DNA of 64,000 bases from Marininema halotolerans (GTDB lineage: Bacteria > Bacillota > Bacilli > Thermoactinomycetales > DSM-45169). The position numbers and the translations under genes were made by a program. The notes under the pieces were generated by a model that was not told the DNA's origin, did not search any database, and saw nothing but the letters and a program-made list of their open reading frames with translations. Location: the NCBI RefSeq assembly GCF_900116235.1, contig NZ_FPAA01000004.1, positions 124,001 through 188,000 on the forward strand. The letters run 5' to 3'. This document shows positions 8,545 to 17,700 of this stretch, in pieces; within the stretch, counting starts at the first letter, position 1; every line of letters begins with the position of its first letter.

Positions 8545-10671
8545 TTATTGTTGCTCCGCCCGTTTTGCTAAGACCGCTTTGATCGTGGTATAGGAGATGG
8601 GCTCGGGTAGTTTGTCTTTAATGGGGCGTAATTGGGTGCCACCGGTTTCTTCAATAGCCCGTAGGATCAAAGGTTCTTGATCGGTTGGGATCAGTCGATT
8701 CCAATCGACGGGATGCCCTTCCTGGGCAGCGCGTAGCAAGTGATTGTCCAAGGTGGAAGGGGTGAGTCCACGTGTCGTAGCGATTTCTTCGTAGGAAATC
8801 CCCTCTTCGTGCCACATGCGCCAGGTGGTAAGATGACTGGGCTCTTTTTGCTCTGAAGAGGATGATTTCGTTGGGGGAGAAGAAGCCACAGGAGTTATCC
8901 CCTTTTCTGTAACATAAGCCTGGATGGCTTTGAGGAAGGTTTCTCCGTATTTTTTTAACTTCTTCTCACCCACTCCTCGAATCGACTTCATTTCTTGGTG
9001 ATTGGATGGGCAAGTTCGAGCTAGATCCGTTAGTGTGCTATCAGGAAAGATCATATAGGGCGGAATCTGTTCCTTAGTCGATAGCTCTTTACGGAGCGCA
9101 CGGAGTCTTTCCAAGAGATCTTCATGGACAGGGGTTGCGACTGGGGTGGATACTTTTTTCATCCGCAGAAGTACCCCTTGTTTGCCCGTGAGTACATCGA
9201 TGGCTTTTGAAGTAAGGGTTAGTACAGGGTATTCGTCATCTGTGATTCGAAGGTACCCTTCAGCGGCTAATACCTGGATCCGGTGGACAATCTCTTTTTC
9301 GGTATAGTTGTTTAATAAGCCATAGGTCGGAAGGGTATCAAACCTAAGCTCCTTGACCCGTTTACTAGCGGAGCCCTTTAATACCTTGGCGGTGAGGGAG
9401 ACGCCAAAGCGTTCGCGCATTCGTTTGACACAAGAGAAGATTTTTTGTGCTTCCACGGTGACATCCGTACGCTCTCCTTCATCCAGGCAGTTGCTGCAAT
9501 TTCCACAGGGCTCTCCTGGTTGATCTCCGAAGTAGTGAGCGAAGGTTTCCTGTAAGCAGGTTTGCGTATGCGCATAACGAATCATTTCCGTTAATTTGTG
9601 ATGTTCCTTTTGTTTGAGTGTAGGTGCCATTTGGGACTGCTCAATCAAGTATTTTTGTGTTTGAACATCGGAAGGGCTGAAGAGTAATATACAGGCGCTT
9701 GCTTCTCCATCACGTCCCGCTCGTCCGGCTTCCTGATAATAAGACTCGAGATTGCGCGGCATTTGGCAATGGATAACAAAGCGTACATTGGATTTATCAA
9801 TCCCCATGCCAAAGGCGTTCGTGGCGACCATTCCTTGGATGCGGTCGAAGGAAAAATCCTCTTGCGCCTGTTGGCGTTCTTGTTCCGTAAGGCCAGCATG
9901 ATATTTTCCCACTAGGAACCCACGACTGGCTAAAAAGTGATGAAGTGCGTCCACCTCTTTACGGGTGGCGCAGTAAAAGATTCCAGGGTCTGCAGGATGC
10001 TCCTGTAGGTAATGTAGAGCGAAATCACGGACCTTTTCCCCATGGAAAACGGAGAAGGAGAGATTTTCTCGTTTTACCCCATTGATAAAGGTGTGCTCGG
10101 GGGAAAAGGAAAGGAGTTGGGCGATATCGTTACGCACTTCCTGGGTGGCGGTTGCTGTAAAAGCAGTAATGATCGGACGGGGATTTAAATGGCTGAGCCA
10201 CTGCGCTAATGAGCGGTAGCTGGGCCGAAAGTCGTGTCCCCATTGGGAGATACAGTGAGCTTCATCAATGGTGACAATGGATAAAGGAACTCGCTGGAGT
10301 AACTGTTGAAAGTGATCCGACTCCAACCGTTCTGGTGCAACATAAAGAAGACGATACACGCCTTGTGCGGCATCGTTTAGTCGGGTGTTCATCTCAGTTG
10401 ATGATAAGGTGCTATTAATATACGTCGCGGATATCCCGATTTCATTTAAATGGTCCACCTGATCCTTCATTAAGGAAATCAAGGGGGAGATGACAAGGGA
10501 TAGCCCGTCCATCATCAGGGCCGGAATTTGATAACAGACGGATTTTCCGCCCCCGGTAGGCATGATTGCTAAGGTATTGTGGCCGGAAAGGATACTGTTA
10601 ACAATGGCTTCCTGACCAGGGCGGAAAGCGGTAAATCCATACACTTTCTGCAACAGGTCCAAGGGTTTCAA
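8545..10671 (-). CDS. recQ: ATP-dependent DNA helicase RecQ
   Basis: This superfamily 2 3'-5' DNA helicase acts in recombination and replication-fork repair. Walker A MPTGGGKS is near residues 38-45, DEAH near 136-139, and motif VI is QEAGRAGRDG. An RQC zinc site, CLQETFAHYFGD followed by CGNCSNC, lies around 370-400. Next come a winged helix, an HRDC domain (MIFPDSTLTDLA) and a C-terminal helix-turn-helix segment (EGISYEEIATTRGLTPSTL). I chose the TTG at 10671 because AAAGGAGG ends about 7 nt before it; the longer frame to 10707 has no ribosome site. At 708 residues it exceeds E. coli RecQ because of the C-terminal module. Confidence 0.93.
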   Translation of the reverse strand: MKPLDLLQKVYGFTAFRPGQEAIVNSILSGHNTLAIMPTGGGKSVCYQIPALMMDGLSLVISPLISLMKDQVDHLNEIGISATYINSTLSSTEMNTRLNDAAQGVYRLLYVAPERLESDHFQQLLQRVPLSIVTIDEAHCISQWGHDFRPSYRSLAQWLSHLNPRPIITAFTATATQEVRNDIAQLLSFSPEHTFINGVKRENLSFSVFHGEKVRDFALHYLQEHPADPGIFYCATRKEVDALHHFLASRGFLVGKYHAGLTEQERQQAQEDFSFDRIQGMVATNAFGMGIDKSNVRFVIHCQMPRNLESYYQEAGRAGRDGEASACILLFSPSDVQTQKYLIEQSQMAPTLKQKEHHKLTEMIRYAHTQTCLQETFAHYFGDQPGEPCGNCSNCLDEGERTDVTVEAQKIFSCVKRMRERFGVSLTAKVLKGSASKRVKELRFDTLPTYGLLNNYTEKEIVHRIQVLAAEGYLRITDDEYPVLTLTSKAIDVLTGKQGVLLRMKKVSTPVATPVHEDLLERLRALRKELSTKEQIPPYMIFPDSTLTDLARTCPSNHQEMKSIRGVGEKKLKKYGETFLKAIQAYVTEKGITPVASSPPTKSSSSEQKEPSHLTTWRMWHEEGISYEEIATTRGLTPSTLDNHLLRAAQEGHPVDWNRLIPTDQEPLILRAIEETGGTQLRPIKDKLPEPISYTTIKAVLAKRAEQQ

Positions 10672-10980
10672 TCCATGACCTCCTTTATAGTTGTCCTCTT
10701 GAGACAAAAATCGATTGTTTCATGAAGGATAACAAGAATCGATGAGCAAAGAAAAAGCCGTCCTTCGTTGACGGATGATGTGTGTCCTATTATACCGAAT
10801 GAATGGAGTGGATGGGAGAGTCTATCTTTTTCGCACGGGTTATGTGAGCCGTTCCTTCTTTACATGCTCATCAAATGATTACCGGTCAGTATGACTTTAT
10901 CGAGGTTGAATCGAATGGGAGTGACTGGTACATTGTCGGGATGTCGTAGCAAGGGATTCATGGAATAAGAAGCAGGTTTT

Positions 10981-11009
10981 AAGCATCCCAAACCGGGATG
11001 CTTTTTTGC
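10981..11009 (+). terminator. Intrinsic terminator with no assigned upstream gene
   Basis: The stem AAGCATCCC/GGGATGCTT has a 5-nt loop and six T. No annotated plus-strand gene ends just upstream. Confidence 0.75.
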
Positions 11010-11086
11010 TCTGGTTGGAGGAGAGATGGGAAGGTATGGACGAAGCGTCAAGCAGAAAGAGGGGTCCTTATTTTGGAAGTATAATA

Positions 11087-11100
11087 CGAACGTATATTCG
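11087..11100 (+). promoter_or_regulatory. LexA (SOS) box upstream of the YolD-like/Y-polymerase operon
   Basis: CGAACGTATATTCG matches the Bacillus LexA consensus CGAAC-N4-GTTCG except for one base in the right half. It overlaps the likely promoter; a possible -35 TTGGAA is at 11073-11078. The yolD-uvrX and yqjX-yqjW pairs in B. subtilis are known LexA targets, so SOS induction is a sound inference. Confidence 0.75.
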
Positions 11101-11127
11101 TATATACTGTAGTTGAGGTGATTAGCA

Positions 11128-11475
11128 GTGAAGGGAATCCATCGGGGGAACAAACTGTGGGAAGGGCATCGTATGATTTTGCCTCAACACGAAGACGCTC
11201 TGTGGGAGAGGCGCAGACACCAAGAGGTGTTTATTGCCCCGAATTTGGATGAGGATGAGCTGGAACAAATGAGCCGCAGGGTTCGGTGGGCGATGGAGGA
11301 AGAGCGACCGATCATGATCACGGTGGCAGAACGATATGGACCGGAAACCTTTTGCGGGTTTATTGAACGGGTGTTGCTACAAGAGCAGGTGATCAAGATC
11401 CGGAATGGGCGTGAAATTCGGTGGATCCCCTTCCCGTCCATTATCGGTGTGGAGGAGCCCTATGAAGATGAATGA
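11128..11475 (+). CDS. YolD-like protein
   Basis: This 115-residue protein resembles the YolD-like family (PF08863), which regularly precedes Y-family polymerase genes in Bacillales. Its role is not well defined; it is proposed to modulate the partner polymerase. The GTG start follows GAGGTG at 11114-11119. The 3' end overlaps the polymerase start by 14 bases, so the two are translationally coupled. The C-terminal half, GFIERVLLQEQVIKIRNG, is the most family-like stretch. SOS control is inferred from the upstream LexA box. Confidence 0.75.
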   Translation: MKGIHRGNKLWEGHRMILPQHEDALWERRRHQEVFIAPNLDEDELEQMSRRVRWAMEEERPIMITVAERYGPETFCGFIERVLLQEQVIKIRNGREIRWIPFPSIIGVEEPYEDE

Positions 11476-12688
11476 AACGAAGCGGACCATTCTATTGGCG
11501 GACATGAATTCTTTCTATGCCAGTGTGGAGCAAGCGGCGAATCCCGCCTTGAAAAACCAGCCTGTCATTGTGTGTGGGGACCCTAAACGCCGGCATGGCA
11601 TTGTCTTGGCTGCATCCTATGAAGCAAAGGCATATGGAGTAAAGACAGCGATGACAGTGGGTGAAGCACAACGGTTATGTCCGATGGCGAAGTTGATTCC
11701 TCCGCGGATGGCAACCTATGTGGAGGTGTCGACACAGATTGTGGAGATCATGAAGGAGTTCTCCCCATTAGTTGAACCCTTTTCCATCGATGAGGCTTTT
11801 ATCGACGTGACCGGTTGTGAACAATTATTCGGAGATGGAAAACAAACGGCGCAATCCTTGCAAAGTCGTATCGACAAGGAAACAGGAGTTTCTTGTTCGA
11901 TTGGGGTGGGTCCTAACAAGTTGCTGGCCAAAATGGCAGCGGGTCTGCAAAAGCCCCATGGCTTAACCGTCCTGACACCACAAGATGTCCCGCGACGGAT
12001 CTGGCCGCTCCCTGTTAAGAAGTTGTTTGGGGTAGGGGATCGAATGGAGCGCCACTTTCAGCGTATGGCGATTCGTACGATTGGTGATCTGGCGGCGTGC
12101 GATCCCAATTTGCTTGCCCGGCGATTTGGGGTGGTAGGGAGGGTTCTTCATCAATCAGCACAGGGAATCGACTACAGTCCTGTAGACCCGTATACATTGG
12201 ATGGATGCAAGTCCATTGGCCACCAATTTACCTTGCCCAAGGACTACGTGTCGGAAAAAGAGATCCATGTGGTGTTGCGCGAGTTAGCAGAAGAAGTGGG
12301 TGCCCGTGTACGCCGTGCAAAATGTGTAGGTCGGACCGTCTCGCTTAGTCTAAAGGGGGCAGACTTCCACTCGGTACATCGTTCCTTTACGATGCCGGAT
12401 GCCTCCAATATCGGTCGAGACATCTTTGATGCAGCGGTTCATCTAATGGATCAGCATTGGAATCAAGAACCGGTTCGTCTTGTTGGGATTACGCTAAGTA
12501 ATTTGTCATCAGACGATGCCATTCAGCTGGACTTATTTCATGCGAAGGATAAAGATTATCAATTGGCTGAAGCGATTGATGAGATTCGCGGCCGATTTGG
12601 TACACAGAGTATTTTTTTGGCGCAGTCCCTTTCAGAGGCGAGTGTATTTACGGATCGGGTAGGTAAAATTGGGGGTCATCTTCGCTGA
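11462..12688 (+). CDS. Y-family DNA polymerase (UvrX/YqjW-type, Pol IV-like)
   Basis: This is a translesion DNA polymerase. The catalytic metal ligands are in LLADMNSFYASVE and SIDEAFIDVTG. The helix-hairpin-helix region SCSIGVGPNKLLAKMAAG follows, and a little-finger domain forms the C-terminal third. A beta-clamp-binding peptide, QLDLF, is near the C-terminus. The ATG at 11462 has GGAGG just upstream inside the YolD-like gene; the ATG at 11468 is also possible. The length of 408 residues is normal. Pairing with a YolD-like gene and an SOS box fits the B. subtilis UvrX/YqjW group rather than constitutive DinB. Confidence 0.9.
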   Translation: MKMNETKRTILLADMNSFYASVEQAANPALKNQPVIVCGDPKRRHGIVLAASYEAKAYGVKTAMTVGEAQRLCPMAKLIPPRMATYVEVSTQIVEIMKEFSPLVEPFSIDEAFIDVTGCEQLFGDGKQTAQSLQSRIDKETGVSCSIGVGPNKLLAKMAAGLQKPHGLTVLTPQDVPRRIWPLPVKKLFGVGDRMERHFQRMAIRTIGDLAACDPNLLARRFGVVGRVLHQSAQGIDYSPVDPYTLDGCKSIGHQFTLPKDYVSEKEIHVVLRELAEEVGARVRRAKCVGRTVSLSLKGADFHSVHRSFTMPDASNIGRDIFDAAVHLMDQHWNQEPVRLVGITLSNLSSDDAIQLDLFHAKDKDYQLAEAIDEIRGRFGTQSIFLAQSLSEASVFTDRVGKIGGHLR

Positions 12689-12700
12689 AGGAAGGGCATT

Positions 12701-12747
12701 ATAAAAAACCGCCATGATGGTGATGATCCATCGTGACGGTTTTTTTA
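12701..12747. terminator. Bidirectional terminator between the Y-polymerase gene and hutH
   Basis: The long inverted repeat AAAAAACCG-C-CATGATGG/CCATCGTG-A-CGGTTTTTT has A/T tracts on both sides, suitable for both convergent genes. Confidence 0.85.
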
Positions 12748-12757
12748 ATGAAAAAGG

Positions 12758-14284
12758 TTACCCCTTGAGCTGGGAGAAAACAACTTGGCGCAATTTCCCG
12801 CTTTGAATGAACGCCACAGCATGGGCGATATCCTCCCCGCTCTCACGGTCATCCGTAAGGGCGGGGATTTGTGTGCGAATGTGGTCGTAAGCCGCTTGCG
12901 TGCCGTTCCCTAACAAACCAGTACCAAATTCGAGGGCCTGGGAAGCGCATATGGATTCGATGGCAAGAACGTGGGTGACGTTCCGCAGGACCTGATGCAA
13001 TTTCCGTGACCCAAAGGCCCCCATGCTTACATGATCCTCTTGATTGGCAGAGGAAGGAATGGAGTCTACCGAGGCGGGATGGCAGAGGGTTTTATTTTCG
13101 GAAACCAGGGAAGCGGCAGTGTATTGTAAAATCATATACCCAGAATGAAGGCCCCCTTGATGGGTGAGAAAAGCAGGGAGTCCTGACAATTGGGGATTGA
13201 CGAGTCGCTCGGTGCGTCGCTCCGAGATGTTGGCCAATTCCGCCATGGCAATGGAGAGAAAATCAGCGACGAGGGCAAGCGGTTGGCCATGGAAATTCCC
13301 GCCAGAGATCACCTCGCCTTCCTCTGCAAAAAGGAGGGGGTTATCGGTGGCGGCATTTAGTTCACGTTCCACGATCTGTTTGACATGGGTAAAGGAGTCC
13401 CGGCTAGCACCGTGTACCTGAGGGATACAACGGAGGCTATAGGCATCCTGTACACGCTTCTCGCCAGGTTGGGTAATCCGTTCGCTCCCCTGGAGATATC
13501 GGCGAAGTTGGGTGGCGCAAGTGATCTGTCCGACTTGGCCTCGAGCCTCATGAAGTAGAGGGTGGTAGGCATGGGGAATCCCGTTTAAGGCTTCTACGGT
13601 TAAGGCGGAAATGATGTCTGCTGTATCTAACAACACCTCCGCTTTTAATAAGGCAAGGGAGAGGAGACTGGCCATCAACTGGGTGCCATTGATCAAGGCG
13701 AGTCCTTCCTTCGCTTCCAATACTAAGGGGGAGAGGTTTTGTTTTTTCAGAAGGGTACTTGCGGATTGTTTCTCACCCTGAAAATAGACCATTCCTTCCC
13801 CAATCAAAGGAAGCGCCATATGAGAGAGGGGAGCGAGGTCTCCACTGGCGCCGAGGGAACCCTGTTTGGGTACAACGGGATGAATCTGCTGGTTAAGCAG
13901 CGTGAGCAGGCGCTCCACAACGATGGGGCGGATTCCCGAATGCCCCTTCGCTAGGGCGTTGGCACGGAGAAGCATCATCCCACGTACCACCTTTTCCGAG
14001 AGAGGATCCCCAACACCACAAGCATGACTAACAATCAGGTTTCGTTGTAGGGTTTGTACTTGCGAAGCATCAATCAATGTATCACTAAATTTCCCGAAAC
14101 CGGTGGTGATTCCATAGACGGTCTCTCCCGATTCCAGGAGGGATTCTACCATTTCACGGGAACGGTTCATTTCCTCAATGGCATCAGGGTGAAGGATAAC
14201 GGGTCGAGCATGAAGAACCACGTCACGAAAAGCTTCTAAGGTAAGGGAATGTCCATCGAGGACGATGGGGTCGATGTGAGTCAT
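12758..14284 (-). CDS. hutH: Histidine ammonia-lyase
   Basis: It deaminates L-histidine to trans-urocanate, the first step of histidine utilisation. The Ala-Ser-Gly triad that cyclises to the MIO cofactor is at residues 146-148 in GSLGASGDLAPLSH, and the active-site loop is YGITTGFGKF. The length of 508 residues is standard. The ATG at 14284 is preceded by AAAGGAGG; the longer open frame to 14485 adds 67 unrelated residues. No hutU, hutI, hutG or hutP is adjacent, so the gene is an orphan here and the rest of the pathway must be elsewhere or missing. Confidence 0.93.
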   Translation of the reverse strand: MTHIDPIVLDGHSLTLEAFRDVVLHARPVILHPDAIEEMNRSREMVESLLESGETVYGITTGFGKFSDTLIDASQVQTLQRNLIVSHACGVGDPLSEKVVRGMMLLRANALAKGHSGIRPIVVERLLTLLNQQIHPVVPKQGSLGASGDLAPLSHMALPLIGEGMVYFQGEKQSASTLLKKQNLSPLVLEAKEGLALINGTQLMASLLSLALLKAEVLLDTADIISALTVEALNGIPHAYHPLLHEARGQVGQITCATQLRRYLQGSERITQPGEKRVQDAYSLRCIPQVHGASRDSFTHVKQIVERELNAATDNPLLFAEEGEVISGGNFHGQPLALVADFLSIAMAELANISERRTERLVNPQLSGLPAFLTHQGGLHSGYMILQYTAASLVSENKTLCHPASVDSIPSSANQEDHVSMGAFGSRKLHQVLRNVTHVLAIESICASQALEFGTGLLGNGTQAAYDHIRTQIPALTDDRESGEDIAHAVAFIQSGKLRQVVFSQLKG

Positions 14285-14711
14285 GGGTGCGCTTTCCTCC
14301 TTTATTAGAGAACAGTGTTCATAGAAAAGGGGCATCGAGTCAGTTGTCTCGATCCCCCTTTCACTTTCATATGTGATTGTTCGCCTGTCATGGAGCGTTG
14401 GCGAATGTGAACGCTTCGTCATGGTATTGTACTCCCTTCGAGCCAGTAGGTTCCCCATCCAATGGATGATGGGTGCGTCCATCACATGGCCGACTTCCTA
14501 ATGAAAAATAAAGAATGACCTTAATCATTTCCATAGTCATCACAAAAAATCCTGCTAGTAATTTTTGTGAAAACAAAAAGATACATTGGATGCGATATAA
14601 CTGACGGGAAACTTCAAGCAAGGGAGAGGGTTTCCCTTTTTTCGATGTCTAGTCCTCTTTACGGCTTTCTGATACACTTTAGCCATGGATTTTTTGGAAC
14701 GGAGGATGAGG
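14285..14711. other. 427-base divergent hutH/polC intergenic region
   Basis: Towards hutH, an imperfect GC-rich inverted repeat (about 14325-14362) ends in a CCCCTTTTC tract when read on the minus strand, and a small palindrome GAACAGTGTTC lies at 14310-14320. These could form an attenuator and operator for hutH. Towards polC are a hairpin CACAAAAA-T...ATTTTTGTG (14541-14569) and a terminator-like hairpin GGGAAAC/GTTTCCC followed by T (14606-14640). I see no clear vegetative promoter for polC. Confidence 0.4.
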
Positions 14712-17700
14712 ATGGCCGAAGAAATACAGGATCGTTGGTTACAAGTGTTAAAGCAAGCAGAAATCCCTCTCGATGTGGCACAACGTCATTTCCCAGGGGC
14801 GGTGATTGAGAAGGTGAAAGTCAGTCGTCGTAAAAAAAGCTGGACCTTTTACCTGCGACTGGCAGAGCCTGTCCCACCTAATATCTGGTTTCGTGTCCAA
14901 GAGAAAGTGAAACAAGCATTTCAACCGGTCGTCGATGTACAGTTTGTCGTGCATTATCGCCAAGAGAATTTAGCGCAATTGGCAGAAATGTATTGGCAGT
15001 GGATTCGGCAACAAACTGCAGTAAAGGTTTCTCCATCCGTTGCTGGATGGCTTTCCCGTGCAGAATGGGAGATGGAGGGAGACCGTCTGACGCTTTCTTT
15101 TCCCAATGACATGATGGTGAAGATGGCCGTTTCCAAGCAATTGGATCAGGTAGTTAGCTCCCTCTTTCATGAAGTGTCAGGGACACGAGTCCAGGTGATT
15201 CTCACCTATACGCCAGAGGAACGGGCGAAGGAGAAGTTCCTTGAGGAAAGACAGGAGGCGGAACGACAACTTGTGGAAGAAGCGATCAGTTCCTTAGAAG
15301 CTTCCGAGCCTCCTCCGACCGAAGGCGATGCTCCTCCCCAAGGTCCGGTCGCGATTGGCTATGACTTTCGTGATGAACCGATCTTGATTCGGGAGATCAC
15401 GGATGAAGAGCGTAGGGTATGTGTGCGCGGTAAGGTGTTTAAGGCGGAGGTTCGTGAATTACGAAGTGGACGGACATTGATCACTTTTAATGTAACCGAT
15501 TATAGTGATTCCATCGGGGTGAAAGTATTTGCTCGGGATAAAGAAGATGCGGCCACCCTCGCAAGAGTAAAGGATGGAATGTGGGTAACCCTTCGCGGCT
15601 CCGTGCAATTCGATACCTTTGCCCGAGATTTGGTGATTATGGCGAATGATTTGCGGGAGGTCGAGGCCTACCGGCGAGAGGATCATGCGCCTGAGAAACG
15701 AGTAGAGCTGCATTTACACACCGCAATGAGCGCAATGGATGGCGTCTATGAACCTGCTGAGATGATTAAACGGGCTGCACAATGGGGCCATCCTGCCGTA
15801 GCGATCACGGATCATGGTGTACTGCAGGCGTATCCAGACGCTTATGCTGCTGGTCAAAAGCACGGGATTAAAGTCCTCTTTGGTTTAGAGGCTTTTGTGG
15901 TGGATGATGGGGTTCCGATCGTGATGAATGAATCCCAACGAGATTTAAAAACCGATACGTATGTGGTATTTGATGTGGAGACCACGGGGTTGTCCGCAGT
16001 TTATGATCAAATAATTGAATTGGCAGCAGTTAAGCTACGGGATGGAGAGATTGTTGATCGGTTTGAAGCCTTTGTGAACCCGCATCGGAAGTTAAGTTCC
16101 TTCACCACAGAGCTGACAGGGATTACCGATGATATGGTGAAGGATGCCCCAGATCTTGTGGAAGTGGTACCTCGCTTTCTAGAGTTTATTGATGGAAGTA
16201 TTCTTGTTGCCCATAATGCACGCTTTGATATGGGCTTCTTACAACAGGCTTGTAAAAAAACAGATCACGCACCGGTTCCAAACCCAGTGATTGATACATT
16301 GGAGTTAGGGCGACTTCTTTATCCACGACTAAAAAATCATCGCTTAAATACCTTATGTAAACAATTTAATATTGATTTAACCCAGCACCACCGAGCGATC
16401 TATGATGCGGAAGCGACAGGATATTTGCTGTGGAAAATGGTGGCTGACTGTGTGGAACGTAAGGTGACACACCTTGATCAGCTGAACGAATTGACAGGAG
16501 AGCGGGATCTTTCTCGCCTACGCCCCTTTCATGCCACGGTCTTGGTAGAGAACTATACGGGTCTGAAGAACTTATATCGATTGGTTTCCAAAGCCCATAT
16601 GGAATATTTCCATCGCACTCCCCGAATTCCACGTAGTTTGTTAGAAAAGAACCGTGAGGGGTTATTAATCGGTTCGGGCTGTGAAAAGGGAGAAGTGTAT
16701 GAAGCGGCTCTACAAAAGTCCCAGGAAGAAGTGGAACAGGTCGCTCGCTTTTACGATTACTTGGAGATTCAGCCAACTGCGGTGAATCAACACTTGGTGG
16801 ATAAAGAAATCGTTGATAATCCTGAACGGTTGCGTGAGGCGAATCGTGTGTTAGTAGCGATCGGAGAGAAGCTGGAGAAGCCAGTTGTTGCTACAGGGAA
16901 TGCCCATTACTTAGATGAATGGGATGCGACGTATCGTGATATCCTCGCCTTCAACCAGACGGGTGGCTTCCGCAACAGTGGTCCACTTTCCGCGGTGCAC
17001 TTCCGAACGACAGAGGAGATGCTGACGGAATTTGCCTATCTCGGTGAAGAAAAGGCAAAAGAAGTCGTTGTCGAAAATACCCGTGCGTTAGCGGATCGCA
17101 TTGAGGAAATGAAGCCGTTCCCGGATGATCTTCATACGCCAATTATCGAAGGTGCGGAGGAAGAATTACGCCGTATCTGTCATGAAACGGCGGAGGGGTT
17201 GTATGGGGCACCCTTGCCAGACATCGTAGAAAAACGGTTAGAGAAGGAATTAGGTAGCATTATTAAACATGGATTTGCTGTGATTTATCTCATTTCCCAT
17301 AAGCTTGTAACAAAATCCCTTGAGGATGGCTATCTTGTTGGTTCTCGGGGTTCGGTAGGTTCATCCTTTGTAGCCACGATGAGCCACATTACTGAAGTAA
17401 ATCCTCTTCCTCCCCACTATGTCTGTGCAACTTGTCAATATAGCCGCTTTATAGCTGATGGAACCGTGGCCTCAGGGTTTGACCTTCCCGATGAAAATTG
17501 TCCTACATGTGGCACCGTGATGATGAAGGACGGCCATGATATTCCTTTTGAAACCTTCCTTGGCTTTAAAGGAGACAAGGTACCGGATATTGATCTCAAC
17601 TTTTCTGGAGAATACCAGCCACGGGCACACAAATACACCGAAGAGCTCTTTGGTAAAGAGTATGTCTACCGAGCCGGTACGATCTCAACGGTGGCACAAA

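Larger units (their letters stand above)
10672..11127. other. 456-base gap between recQ and the yolD-like gene
   Basis: The gap holds the recQ upstream region, then a 24-codon open frame (10875-10949, ending YIVGMS) with no ribosome site. A strong terminator hairpin follows at 10981-11009, then the SOS box of the next operon at 11087-11100. The terminator has no obvious gene to serve, so the micro-frame may be a gene remnant or a small RNA may end here. Confidence 0.4.

Noticed and set aside
12758-14485. HutH with a 67-residue N-terminal extension
   Set aside because: The extension has no family match, and a strong ribosome site precedes the internal ATG at 14284, which gives the normal length.
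16366-16776. 136-residue minus-strand open frame inside polC
   Set aside because: It has no ribosome site or family resemblance and lies fully antisense to the exonuclease and PHP coding region.
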